Below, piece by piece: positions 17,460 to 25,598 of a stretch of DNA of 64,000 nucleotides. Under the pieces are notes generated by a model. It was not told where the DNA came from. It saw nothing but the letters and a program-made list of their open reading frames with translations, and did not search any database. Where the stretch lies: positions 2,418,001 through 2,482,000 of the forward strand of contig NZ_CP015961.1 in assembly GCF_001659785.1 (NCBI RefSeq), given 5' to 3'. Position numbers and translations under genes: made by a program. The DNA is from Dietzia timorensis (lineage in GTDB: Bacteria; Actinomycetota; Actinomycetes; Mycobacteriales; Mycobacteriaceae). Positions within the stretch are counted from its first letter, which is position 1, and each line of letters opens with the position of its first letter.

Positions 17460-17785
17460 ATTTCATAGCCTGGGCATTTCTCCTTCTTGCCATCGCATTC
17501 GAAGTAGCCGGGACCTTGTCCCTGCGCATGCTCGCACTTCACGGCAAGCGCTGGCTGGTCCCTATCGTCGCCGGCTACGCAATCGCCTTCACGAGCCTGT
17601 CGATGTCCTTGTCCCAGGGCATGCCACTCGGCGTCGCCTACGGAACGTGGGTCGCCGTCGGTGTCGCACTCGTCGCCATTCTCGGCCGCGCGCTTTTCAA
17701 GGACCCCTTTACCAAGCGCATGGCCGCAGGCGTCGTTCTGGTTATGGCCGGCGTACTCCTCATCGAGATCGGGGCGACGCACTAG
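17456..17785 (+). CDS. Small multidrug resistance (SMR) transporter subunit 2
   Basis: A 109-residue SMR protein, the usual family length: LLLAIAFEVAGTLSLRMLA with the essential Glu, and MPLGVAYGTWVAVGVALVAILG in helix 3. It differs in its loops and tail from its partner at 17049, as in paired pumps such as EbrAB or YkkCD, where the two subunits insert in opposite orientations. It is the last gene of the TetR-controlled operon. Confidence 0.9.
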   Translation: MNFIAWAFLLLAIAFEVAGTLSLRMLALHGKRWLVPIVAGYAIAFTSLSMSLSQGMPLGVAYGTWVAVGVALVAILGRALFKDPFTKRMAAGVVLVMAGVLLIEIGATH

Positions 17786-17828
17786 CCGTTGCCGCCCGGC
17801 CATTGCACCTGTCGACGAGCAGGAATAC

Positions 17829-17848
17829 ACTTAGCCTTGTGGCTAAGT
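17829..17848. promoter_or_regulatory. ArsR-type operator overlapping the start codon
   Basis: ACTTAGCC and its exact complement GGCTAAGT flank a TTGT centre. The palindrome covers the GTG start (17839) of the ArsR gene and abuts a TACACT -10 box (17826-17831), 7 bases before the GTG. Binding here would block both initiation and a leaderless transcript, implying autoregulation. Confidence 0.65.
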
Positions 17849-18174
17849 ATTCTGACGAGCTGGATACGGTGTTCATCGCACTGGCGGACCCGACCAGGCG
17901 GTCGATCATCAGGCTCTTGAGTGCAGGCCCCGCACCAGTCGGCACTCTCGCCGAACCCTTCGACATCACGCTCCCGTCGTTCATGAAGCACATCAGATCG
18001 CTCGAGCGCGCCGGCATCATCCACACCTGGAAGGCCGGCCGGGTTCGCACCTGCGAACTCGACCGCACCCGCCTTTCCCTCGTCGACGACTGGCTCGCCG
18101 ACGAACGCGCACGGTGGAACGCACGCACCGACCGGCTAGAGCAGTTGGTCACCAGCCCAGAGGAGTCATCATGA
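17839..18174 (+). CDS. ArsR-family winged-helix regulator
   Basis: A 111-residue HTH_20/ArsR regulator: FIALADPTRRSIIRLLS (helices 1-2), PVGTLAEPFDITLPSFMKHIRSLERAGII (recognition region) and WKAGRVRTCELD (wing). No metal-binding Cys pair is visible, typical of the subfamily paired with SRPBCC proteins. The GTG at 17839 is leaderless by position. The stop overlaps the SRPBCC start (ATGA, 18171). Confidence 0.88.
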   Translation: MAKYSDELDTVFIALADPTRRSIIRLLSAGPAPVGTLAEPFDITLPSFMKHIRSLERAGIIHTWKAGRVRTCELDRTRLSLVDDWLADERARWNARTDRLEQLVTSPEESS

Positions 18175-18653
18175 TCTCGCACGAATTCGATCCGGAGCGC
18201 GATCTGCGGATCCAGCGCGTCATGCGCGCGCCGAAAGAACGCGTATGGAAAGCGTGGACCGATCCGGAGTTACTACAAAAGTGGTGGGTCCCGGCACCCA
18301 CGGTCGCGCGCATCGAGCGACTCGATCCGACGGCTGGCGGCGCGTTCGTCACGAAAATGAGCGAAGACGGGCAGAACTTCGTCCCCCACACCGACGGCAT
18401 CTTCCTCCTCGTCGAGCACGAGAGCCGCATCGTGTTCACCAATGCCATCTCGAGTTCCTGGCACCCCGCGCTACCCGCCCCTATTGGCATGACGGCGGAG
18501 ATCACCCTCTCCAGCCACGCCGAGGGCACCGACTATCGCGCTATCGTGCGCCATGCGGACCCACAGGCCCGTGCCACACACGAGGAGCTTGGCTTCTTCG
18601 ATGGCTGGGGAGCTGTCACCGAGGCGCTGGCAAAACTCGCCGAGTCCCTCTAG
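18171..18653 (+). CDS. SRPBCC/AHSA1-domain protein
   Basis: A 160-residue START-like (AHSA1) protein: LRIQRVMRAPKERVWKAWTDPELLQKWW at the N-terminus, TAGGAFVTKM, SRIVFTNA, and GFFDGWGAVTEALAKL at the end. The fold binds hydrophobic ligands in a deep pocket; the ligand here is unknown. ArsR-SRPBCC operons are widespread, and the two probably act together, one regulating the other. The stop codon overlaps the convergent siderophore-interacting gene by three bases. Confidence 0.88.
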   Translation: MISHEFDPERDLRIQRVMRAPKERVWKAWTDPELLQKWWVPAPTVARIERLDPTAGGAFVTKMSEDGQNFVPHTDGIFLLVEHESRIVFTNAISSSWHPALPAPIGMTAEITLSSHAEGTDYRAIVRHADPQARATHEELGFFDGWGAVTEALAKLAESL

Positions 18654-19447
18654 CTCGGGGCGGCCTTTCCCAGCTTCCAGTAGCCCGAGAACGTCACGTT
18701 TGCCTTGGGTACGCCGCATTCGCCCACGAGGTAGCGGCGCGCACCAGTGGCAAGCCCGGATTCGCCGACGGCGAAGGCGTAGAGATCGCTGCCGATCTCT
18801 TCTTCTTTCAACGCCGGTAGAGCAGCGGCCCCGGGCTCCTCGTCGCCGCCTCGAACGACCCACCGCACATTCACGCCGTCCGGCGCGTTGACGAACTGCT
18901 GGTCACGCTCGTCGAAAGTCTCAATGATCGCGGTGCCCCGGGCATCGCGCGGCATATCTCGAAGGATCCCGAGCGCCGCGGGCATGCCGCTCTCGTCGGC
19001 GACGATGAGGCTGCGGTCCGCGTCGACGGGGTTCCACCCGCAGCCCTGGTCGATGAACGCCGCCTCTGTCCCCGGCTCGACCGACGCCGCCCAGGGCCCG
19101 GCGTAACCATCGGTGCCATGGACGACGAAGTCCACATCCATCTCCGCGGGATTCTCGCGGAACTGCCGGATCGTGTAGTTCCGTATCACCGGGCGCGTAC
19201 CCTTTGGCAGCGTGAGGTATTTGAGGTACCCGCCAATACCGAACTTCGTGGGCATCTTGTGGAGACTTGCATCGCCCCGAATCGGAATAGCAAGCCGGAA
19301 CCACTGGTCGAATCCCTTGTATTCGAACCGCTCGAGGTCGGCTCCCCCGAACGTCACCCTGATGATGTGCGGCGACACCTCCTCGCGCCGTTGGACGACG
19401 ACCCGGACGAGTCCGGAGTCAGAGTGAGTGACGCTGATGTTGGGCAT
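18650..19447 (-). CDS. Siderophore-interacting FAD protein (ferric-siderophore reductase, SIP family)
   Basis: A 265-residue SIP/ViuB-type flavoprotein that releases iron from imported ferric siderophores by NAD(P)H-dependent reduction. The FAD-binding motif RNYTIR occurs near 85, then VHGTDGYAGPWAASV, an ADESGMPAALGIL nucleotide site and the C-terminal family signature VTFSGYWKLGKA. I take the ATG at 19447; a TTG lies two codons upstream. An iron box lies 39-57 bases upstream, so expression should rise under iron starvation. A second, longer paralogue is at 36325. Confidence 0.9.
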   Translation of the reverse strand: MPNISVTHSDSGLVRVVVQRREEVSPHIIRVTFGGADLERFEYKGFDQWFRLAIPIRGDASLHKMPTKFGIGGYLKYLTLPKGTRPVIRNYTIRQFRENPAEMDVDFVVHGTDGYAGPWAASVEPGTEAAFIDQGCGWNPVDADRSLIVADESGMPAALGILRDMPRDARGTAIIETFDERDQQFVNAPDGVNVRWVVRGGDEEPGAAALPALKEEEIGSDLYAFAVGESGLATGARRYLVGECGVPKANVTFSGYWKLGKAAPS

Positions 19448-19485
19448 TCCCAACCGCCTTCCCTGGATAACGATACGGCGATGAC

Positions 19486-19504
19486 TTAGGTGAGCCTATC
19501 TTGT
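19486..19504 (-). promoter_or_regulatory. DtxR/IdeR iron box
   Basis: TTAGGTGAGCCTATCTTGT matches the 19-bp DtxR/IdeR consensus (TTAGGTTAGSCTAACCTAA) at about 14 positions, counted by eye. It lies just upstream of the siderophore-interacting gene, so iron-loaded DtxR/IdeR should repress it. Confidence 0.7.
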
Positions 19505-19558
19505 CACGCCATACCTCGCATATGACGTCGGACTCACCGCGCACCCCTCAGGCCGCCC

Positions 19559-20083
19559 CTATCCCGTGTGCCGGAGGTAGGACAGCGCCATCCCAACAGG
19601 AATGCTCACGGCCAAAATCACGAGCATCGCGCGATACGCCAGGAGCCACAGCCCGCCGCCGGAGGCTTTGCCAGCAATCCGGGTGCCCAGCGCGGCGATG
19701 ATCAATGCAACAACCAGGGCGGCCGAGGACACATACACGAGGAGACTCGCCTTAGTCAGAGTGCCGGCGATGACGCCGGCACTGCCGAGGTTCCATCCGG
19801 CGCATTGTGCCCAACCGGTCCCGGCGCCACCGGCCCCTGAACCCCGGCGCGCCCAGCCCATCACAACCTGCGCGACTCCAACTACGAGTACCAGGTAGGC
19901 GGCCACCCAGCTCCCGCGGTAGACGTCGAGCGGATCCGTCACCGCCGCGACCAACCCGCCGGCCACAATTCCGGCCCAGCCGAGCGTCGACATCGCCACC
20001 GCCGGAAGGTGATTCGATGGCACTGACTCCCCCAGCTCGCCTGCCTCTTTTCGTGCCACTTTCCTGTCACCCGCTATTTCCAC
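19559..20083 (-). CDS. Hypothetical membrane protein
   Basis: A 174-residue protein with about four hydrophobic helices (about 35-50, 58-76, 103-130 and 145-168) after a charged leader. A Gly/Ala-rich loop containing a single Trp-Ala-Gln-Cys sits between helices 2 and 3. I do not recognise a family. The GTG at 20083 has AGGGG about 6 bases upstream. It lies upstream of, and on the same strand as, the siderophore-interacting gene but is separated by 111 bp and an iron box, so it is probably a separate transcript. Confidence 0.65.
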   Translation of the reverse strand: MEIAGDRKVARKEAGELGESVPSNHLPAVAMSTLGWAGIVAGGLVAAVTDPLDVYRGSWVAAYLVLVVGVAQVVMGWARRGSGAGGAGTGWAQCAGWNLGSAGVIAGTLTKASLLVYVSSAALVVALIIAALGTRIAGKASGGGLWLLAYRAMLVILAVSIPVGMALSYLRHTG

Positions 20084-20249
20084 ATCGCCCCTGTTAGGCC
20101 CTCTTACAAGAACCTATCGCGCCGGTGCTCGCGCACGGAGTGCACGGCGCCTGCTGAAAAACGTGATGTGTCACTCAACCCCGTAACGATTACACGGAAT
20201 AAGAATATGACGAATTTGTACATAGTCGTCGTAATCATTCTAGGAACAC

Positions 20250-20630
20250 GTGACACACGCGAGCACCGCAATGAATTCGAACCCCACGGACGGACCGGCA
20301 GACATCGGTACGGCCGATCTCTTCGACGTTGAGATCACGAGTCCTCTGCCCGAGTTGCCGGCCGAGGAGGTCCGCGACGCGCTTGCCGCTGGTCTCGAAA
20401 CCGTCCACGCGGACGCGGAGCTCTCGATCGATTCGACCACTGAGAAGATCTCGGTCACGCAGACCATCCGTTCCCGCGAACGCGCACAGGCCCTCGGAAC
20501 GGCAGAGTCCAACTTCTACGCCGCGGTGTTCGCCGGGGGCGAGAAACTGGGCGAATGGGACGAACACATCGACGAATACCTTTCAGTCCGGGTGAGCGCG
20601 AACCTCCGCCGTCAGGAACAGGGGCATTAG
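20250..20630 (+). CDS. Hypothetical small acidic protein
   Basis: A 126-residue soluble, acidic protein (many Asp/Glu, no membrane helix) ending SVRVSANLRRQEQGH. No family recognised. The centre (EEVRDALAAGLETVHADAELSIDS) reads like alternating helix and strand. The GTG at 20250 has AGGAAC directly upstream; an ATG at 20271 is the alternative. Upstream, 20155-20245 is clearly AT-richer than the window average and probably holds its promoter. Confidence 0.6.
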   Translation: MTHASTAMNSNPTDGPADIGTADLFDVEITSPLPELPAEEVRDALAAGLETVHADAELSIDSTTEKISVTQTIRSRERAQALGTAESNFYAAVFAGGEKLGEWDEHIDEYLSVRVSANLRRQEQGH

Positions 20631-20766
20631 GCACGAACGTCAGGCCCAAAGCTCCCGGTAGCTCATCCCACTTCCGGCCACAACCTCGAATGTTCCCGAA
20701 TTCCGACCGTCAATCCGCGCCAGCGATTGTGCACTCCCCTGGATCCGGGGTTTGTAAGATGAAGGT

Positions 20767-22059
20767 GTGACCTGGGGCCGCATGTTATCCGGGGTCGACT
20801 CGTGGGTGAATAAGCACCCACTCGCAGTCGACCTTCCGATTGCCGCCCTACTGGCCTGCTTACTGCTTCCTCCGAGCGTTACCGCAGTCGTCGACAGCAC
20901 GTGGATCGAGCCTGCGAAGCTCCTGTGCATTTTACTTTTCATAGCGGGCCACTGTGCGACCATTTTTCGTCGTCTATGGCCGTTTCGGATGTTCCTTGTC
21001 CTCGCTGCAATGTCCCTTGGCCTGCTCCTGGCTCCGGGACTGACCGGCGAAGTAGTAACGAGCTACGGAGCGCCGCTTCCACCTATCTTCTTACCCTCGT
21101 CGCTAGTGTTCGTACTGGGCCTTTACACCCTGGCAACAAGGGCGTCCGAGCGCACTTCTTTGCTGGCGCTCGCGGCATCAGGGATCGGTTTGGCGCTATT
21201 GGCCATTAGGCTTTTCATGGACGGCGCGTTCACCGCCGCCGCAAATGACGACGCGGCAGGCGCGTTTCCGTTCTTCCTTACCCACTTCGTTCCCATCGCG
21301 CTTGGAGCCACGATCGCTCCGTGGGCAGTTGGGCGGATTCGATACTTTCGCTCGAACTATCTGCGGGCGCTCGAGTCCCAGGTGCAGCTGGAATCGGAAA
21401 AGCGCAACGCCGAGGCTCGCGAACTAATTCGGGAAGAACGGGAAGCGATTGCCCGGGATATGCACGACATCGTTGCCCATTCTCTGTCCGTGATCGTCAG
21501 CCAGGCGGAAGGGGGCCGAATGATGTTGACGAAGAAGCCGCATCTCGCCCTTCCGATTCTCGAAACCGTCGCCTCGACCGGTCAGGATGCTATGAAGAGC
21601 ATGCGCGAACTACTCGATGTGCTCTCGCCGACCGACGATGCCTCTCTCACGCCATCACCTTCCCTTTCGGAGTTGGACGGGCTCTTTCAGAGAGTGAGGG
21701 ACGTCGGGATTCCGGTCCAGTATCAAAGTTCCGGGTTCATGGACAGCGAAAAGCGCACTCGTCCGGGCTCTGTCGAGTACGTTGCCTATCGCGTCCTACA
21801 GGAATCCATGACAAACATCATCAAACATGCGACGCATGCGAACCTGGTGAACGTGCACGTCAAGCAAGAAGAACATGCGCTCGAGATCACGGTGACCAAT
21901 GACGGCGTCAGGGCGCCGGAAAATCGGACACGGGGACGTGGACTCGCAGGCATGAGGCAACGAGTGGAATCGCTAGGCGGGACCTTCGACGCCTCACCAC
22001 GGAACGGCAACACGTTCGTGGTCCGCGCAACGCTTCCTCTCCGAGAGGTCGACTCATGA
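20767..22059 (+). CDS. NarL-type sensor histidine kinase
   Basis: A 430-residue sensor. The N-terminal half has five or six membrane helices (20-190) with little extracytoplasmic sequence, suggesting it senses the membrane or a small ligand. HisKA_3 dimerisation follows: ELIREEREAIARDMHDIVAHSLSV, phospho-acceptor His about 233. The HATPase domain ends with RGRGLAGMRQRVESLGG. The GTG at 20767 is six bases after TAAGAT (20755-20760), consistent with a leaderless start. The stop overlaps the response-regulator ATG. Confidence 0.92.
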   Translation: MTWGRMLSGVDSWVNKHPLAVDLPIAALLACLLLPPSVTAVVDSTWIEPAKLLCILLFIAGHCATIFRRLWPFRMFLVLAAMSLGLLLAPGLTGEVVTSYGAPLPPIFLPSSLVFVLGLYTLATRASERTSLLALAASGIGLALLAIRLFMDGAFTAAANDDAAGAFPFFLTHFVPIALGATIAPWAVGRIRYFRSNYLRALESQVQLESEKRNAEARELIREEREAIARDMHDIVAHSLSVIVSQAEGGRMMLTKKPHLALPILETVASTGQDAMKSMRELLDVLSPTDDASLTPSPSLSELDGLFQRVRDVGIPVQYQSSGFMDSEKRTRPGSVEYVAYRVLQESMTNIIKHATHANLVNVHVKQEEHALEITVTNDGVRAPENRTRGRGLAGMRQRVESLGGTFDASPRNGNTFVVRATLPLREVDS

Positions 22060-22745
22060 TCAACGTGATGATCGTCGATGATCAAGCACTGGTCCGAAAC
22101 GGCTTGGCGATGATCGTCGACTCTCAGGACGATCTCTCTGTCGTTGCGGAGGCCGATTCCGGAGATTCAGCACTGATCCTCGCGAAGAGACTGGCAGTCG
22201 ATGTCGTTCTCATGGATGTGTGCATGCCGGGGACCGACGGAATTGAAACGACAAGCCGGCTCATCGAGAGCGAACCGTCACCTCGCGTCATCATCGTGAC
22301 AACTTTTGACATAGACAAATACGTATTCGGGGCCCTTCGAGCAGGCGCGAGTGGCTTTATCGTCAAGAGTGCCAAGGCCGAAGATGTCATCGCCGCCATC
22401 AGGACGGTCCATGCGGGCGATGCGGTCATCTCTCCTAGTTCAACTAGGAGGCTTCTCGCTCAGGTGGTTCCGGATCTTCCGGGATCGGTTGAGTCGCCGG
22501 AGGTGCTCGACTCGTTGACGCCGCGCGAAGAGGAAGTGTTCATTGCAGTATCTTCGGGGGCGTCGAATACGGAGATCGCGCAACAGCTTTTCGTTTCCGA
22601 AACTACGGTCAAGACTCATGTCGGTCGATTACTACATAAACTCAACGCACGTGACCGGGTCCAGTTAGCCGTGCTCGCCTACGAGACCGGGATAGTACGT
22701 CCGGGTCACGACCGACCTCGCAGGGAATATCCTTCCGGAGGATGA
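22056..22745 (+). CDS. LuxR/NarL-family response regulator
   Basis: A 229-residue regulator: receiver domain 1-120 with Asp8/Asp9, phospho-acceptor Asp54 in LMDVCMPGTDG, Thr in VTTFD and Lys in GFIVKSAKA. A LuxR-type HTH follows at about 150-210 (LTPREEEVF, SNTEIAQQLFVSETTVKTHVGRLLHKL). The ATG overlaps the kinase stop by four bases. The closest downstream candidate target is the membrane protein at 22803. Confidence 0.93.
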   Translation: MINVMIVDDQALVRNGLAMIVDSQDDLSVVAEADSGDSALILAKRLAVDVVLMDVCMPGTDGIETTSRLIESEPSPRVIIVTTFDIDKYVFGALRAGASGFIVKSAKAEDVIAAIRTVHAGDAVISPSSTRRLLAQVVPDLPGSVESPEVLDSLTPREEEVFIAVSSGASNTEIAQQLFVSETTVKTHVGRLLHKLNARDRVQLAVLAYETGIVRPGHDRPRREYPSGG

Positions 22746-22802
22746 CCGTTCGTCTACTTCAGGACGACGCCAAGGCCGGGCGGGGCGGGGCATGATCTCC
22801 TC

Positions 22803-23810
22803 ATGTCCACAGATTGCAAGCAACCTCGCTCGAAGCCAGCCACGTCCTCTCAACCATCGAGCTCGACTCGACGCATCCATTCGTCCGTCGATATCCTCGC
22901 CCTCACCTTGGTGTTCGTTTCCGTCATCCCTTACGGGGCGTTGAAACTCTCATGGATCTTCGGTTCGACGATCGGCCTCAAGAACGCCGCCACAATTGCC
23001 GAAGTACAGTCACAAAGAATGCTCGTGGGCAACGTAGCCACCATCGTGCTAGAGGGCGTCGCCGTTGCGCTGGCGGTGGCACTGGCGTGTCGTGCGGGAA
23101 CGCGAATCCCGCCTTGGCTACTCACGTGCATCGGAGCCGGAGCTACCGGTCTCCTCGCGCCGATCCTTCTCGGGCTCCCGTTCGGCTCCCTCGTCCAGTT
23201 TCTCGTAGATGGCAACGTCGAGACGGCGGGCATGTCGAATATCTCGCCCTGGGTGTTCTTCCTCGTATACGGAGGGTTCGGCGTTCTGGCCATCGCATTG
23301 GCGCTACTTCTCTGGGGATACGTCCTGGACAGATGGCGATCATTCATCGATGCCCAGCCGCCACGCCCCGATCGCGTAGTCGTCATTATCGGCGCGCTCG
23401 GACTTCTCCCCTTTTCGGGAGTGTCGATCTGTTGGGCCCTCTTCGGGCCTGGAAGTCTCGGACCATCGAGCATGACAGCCATCTCGCAACGGTTCGTGCT
23501 GGGCATCATCGGAATCTTGATTCTCGTGTCTCTATTGGCTCCGTTGATTCGCGGCGGGGCGACAGCGGGAGCACGAGCGAAGTGGATCGGATTCTGGCTA
23601 GGGATTTCGGTGGCGATCATGCAACCGGTGGCATTCACATTGCTTGCCGATGGTGGACGGATCTCCGCCTTGAATATCTGCTTGACGGCGATCACAGTCC
23701 CCACGGCGGTGTTCTATGGTGGGGCTGTCATCACGTCGGCGATCAGAGACGGCAGGGGCGACAAGGTGGGCGCACGTTATTCGAGCCGTGCCCGAATAGT
23801 GCGCGACTGA
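22803..23810 (+). CDS. Hypothetical multi-spanning membrane protein
   Basis: A 335-residue protein with a Ser/Lys-rich 30-residue leader and about eight membrane helices; the loops are short. No family recognised. The ATG at 22803 is six bases after CATGAT (22791-22796), compatible with a leaderless start. It follows the two-component genes by 57 bp on the same strand and is closed by a strong hairpin at 23825, so it may be a target of that system. Confidence 0.72.
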   Translation: MSTDCKQPRSKPATSSQPSSSTRRIHSSVDILALTLVFVSVIPYGALKLSWIFGSTIGLKNAATIAEVQSQRMLVGNVATIVLEGVAVALAVALACRAGTRIPPWLLTCIGAGATGLLAPILLGLPFGSLVQFLVDGNVETAGMSNISPWVFFLVYGGFGVLAIALALLLWGYVLDRWRSFIDAQPPRPDRVVVIIGALGLLPFSGVSICWALFGPGSLGPSSMTAISQRFVLGIIGILILVSLLAPLIRGGATAGARAKWIGFWLGISVAIMQPVAFTLLADGGRISALNICLTAITVPTAVFYGGAVITSAIRDGRGDKVGARYSSRARIVRD

Positions 23811-23824
23811 TCTTCGGTACGAGG

Positions 23825-23857
23825 AAGGGCCACATCCATCTACTGGATGTGGCCCTT
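23825..23857 (+). terminator. Strong hairpin terminator
   Basis: AAGGGCCACATCCA pairs perfectly with TGGATGTGGCCCTT across a 5-nt loop (14-bp stem). No long T-run, as usual for actinobacterial terminators. It separates the membrane protein gene from the convergent tRNA-Ala gene and may work in both directions. Confidence 0.85.
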
Positions 23858-23875
23858 GTGCCTATTCTCGGATTG

Positions 23876-23948
23876 TGGAGCTAAGGGGAATCGAACCCCT
23901 GACCTTCTCGATGCGAACGAGACGCGCTACCAACTGCGCTATAGCCCC
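23876..23948 (-). tRNA. tRNA-Ala (anticodon CGC)
   Basis: A complete cloverleaf on the minus strand: acceptor GGGGCTA/TAGCTCC with the alanine-identity G3:U70 wobble, a D arm, anticodon stem TCTCG/CGAGA with loop TTCGCAT giving anticodon CGC (reads GCG), and T arm AGGGG-TTCGATT-CCCCT. The discriminator base is A. The 3' CCA is not encoded. 73 nt. Confidence 0.95.
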
Positions 23949-24040
23949 TCGCCGGAGAACGGTTTCCCGCCCTCTCAAGCAGCGTCCATCATAGTAACAC
24001 CCCTGCCCGAGAGGACCGGAAATCGCCCTCCCCGGATGCG

Positions 24041-25384
24041 TTATACGGCGCGTCGGCTCGCGGCCCTCGGCTCGCGTTCGCTGCGCTGCGCGCGGGCCCG
24101 TTCGCGGCCGCCGAGCTCGCGCTCCTGCGCGACCGCCGCGCGCGAAGACTCGAGGTGATCGAAAATCGGATCCTCGTCGTCGACCTCGAGGACGACCGAG
24201 CCCGGGCGCCGTAGCCGCTGCGGAACAACCGACAGCTCGACGTCATGCCGCGATTCGACGCCGAGGCGCGCACGGCGCAGACGCTCGATCCGGCGTGCCC
24301 GCAGGCGCTGCTCCATGCGCACCTGCTTGCGCAGGAACCATAGGTAGGTACCCAGAAGCACGGCGCCGATCGCGGTCACGGCCCACAGGTGCGGGGTCAC
24401 GATAAGCGAGAGCACCGCGAACAGGATCACGAAAGCGAGCAGGCCGAGGGTCGTACGTTGACGGCGGACGGCACGTCCTGCGGCGGCCTCCCGGTCCGCG
24501 CGCGGATCGTACACGCCACGGCCGCGACGCCTTTCGACGAAGTCGTAGTCGGCATCATCGAGTTCGGGCTCTGCCGGCCGGTCCGCTTCGCGCGCAGCGG
24601 CGCGCGCGGCAGATGCCGCTTCGTGGCGCTCGCGCAGCGACTGCGGACGCTCGCTCTTCGCCGAGGCGGGTTCGGTGTCCTTGTCGAAGACCTCTCCGTC
24701 GACGACGAACGTCTCGGAGTCGGCCTTCGGTTCTGCGTGCGACGCGCCGGAGACCTGCGCTGTCGCGGGCTCGGATTCCGGCAGCTCGTCCGCGGCGGAT
24801 GCCGCCTCGCTTTCGGAACTGAACGTCGCCGTGACCTCCACGCGGGAGCGTTCGGCGGCAGAGACCTCGTTCGGCCCGACGGTGACCCTGCCGGCGGTCA
24901 CCTCGGCATCGGACTCGGGAACGGCAGAGGACTCCTTCTCCTCGGCCCGAGCGAGCGAGGCGATCTGCTCACGCGAGGTCGGCTCGGCGGCGGGAGCAGC
25001 ACCTGCCGACACGACCCGCTCCGGGGCCGCTTCGCGCGTGTCGATGGCGCGGCGCAGACGCAGCGCGCGGTTGTCGGCGACGTGGCGCGCGTGGTCCTCC
25101 TCAATGCGCGCGAGCCACGAGTCCGCTTCGACGAGCTCGGCGTCCGTGGAGCCCTCGCCCGACGGCATGCCGAACAGCTCGGTGTCGAGGTTCTCGTCCT
25201 CCGCGACCACGGCCACACGGCCGCGGCGGGGCTGGAGCTTGCGACCGCCGCCGGCGTGCAGCGTGCGGGTCTGGGCGAGACCGTCGCCGGCGCGGCGGAT
25301 GGGCTTGCGTGCGCGAATCGCCATCGGCGCAAGCACGAACAGCCACACCGCGACCAGCACGACGATGAGGAGCGAGCTCGACAT
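24041..25384 (-). CDS. glpR: Divisome protein SepX/GlpR (membrane receptor of the gephyrin-like protein Glp)
   Basis: A 447-residue protein. One N-terminal helix (SSLLIVVLVAVWLFVLAPMAIRAR, about 3-22) is followed by a long disordered, acidic, Ala/Glu-rich region (about 110-310), then two adjacent membrane helices (about 322-365) and an Arg-rich cytosolic tail. This architecture and the position next to rimJ-like, glp and galU match GlpR of Corynebacterium, which recruits Glp to the septum and links FtsZ with Wag31, and Rv0996 in M. tuberculosis. The ATG at 25384 is preceded by a 17-bp palindrome at 25417. Family assignment rests on architecture and synteny. Confidence 0.82.
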   Translation of the reverse strand: MSSSLLIVVLVAVWLFVLAPMAIRARKPIRRAGDGLAQTRTLHAGGGRKLQPRRGRVAVVAEDENLDTELFGMPSGEGSTDAELVEADSWLARIEEDHARHVADNRALRLRRAIDTREAAPERVVSAGAAPAAEPTSREQIASLARAEEKESSAVPESDAEVTAGRVTVGPNEVSAAERSRVEVTATFSSESEAASAADELPESEPATAQVSGASHAEPKADSETFVVDGEVFDKDTEPASAKSERPQSLRERHEAASAARAAAREADRPAEPELDDADYDFVERRRGRGVYDPRADREAAAGRAVRRQRTTLGLLAFVILFAVLSLIVTPHLWAVTAIGAVLLGTYLWFLRKQVRMEQRLRARRIERLRRARLGVESRHDVELSVVPQRLRRPGSVVLEVDDEDPIFDHLESSRAAVAQERELGGRERARAQRSEREPRAASRRAV

Positions 25385-25416
25385 GTAAAGCCTTCCCTAG
25401 TGGGTTCTTGCTTTGT

Positions 25417-25433
25417 GCATCCGATTCGGATGC
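25417..25433. promoter_or_regulatory. Perfect 17-bp palindrome upstream of glpR
   Basis: GCATCCGA, one central base, TCGGATGC: perfect 8-bp arms located 33-49 bases upstream of the glpR start. Compact symmetry with almost no loop suggests a protein-binding operator rather than an RNA hairpin. The binding protein is unknown. Confidence 0.5.
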
Positions 25434-25598
25434 GACGTTGACCCAACGCTAGAAGCTGTTCGCCCGGTATCTATGCAGGCACGCCGCGCCCGAGAGAGGA
25501 AAGTCACCCTTATTTTTTCCTGGGTTCGTCACGGGCGGTTTGCGTGCCCATAGCGCAGGGATTTACCGGCGATGAACTCGGGGCGAAGAAAACAATCT

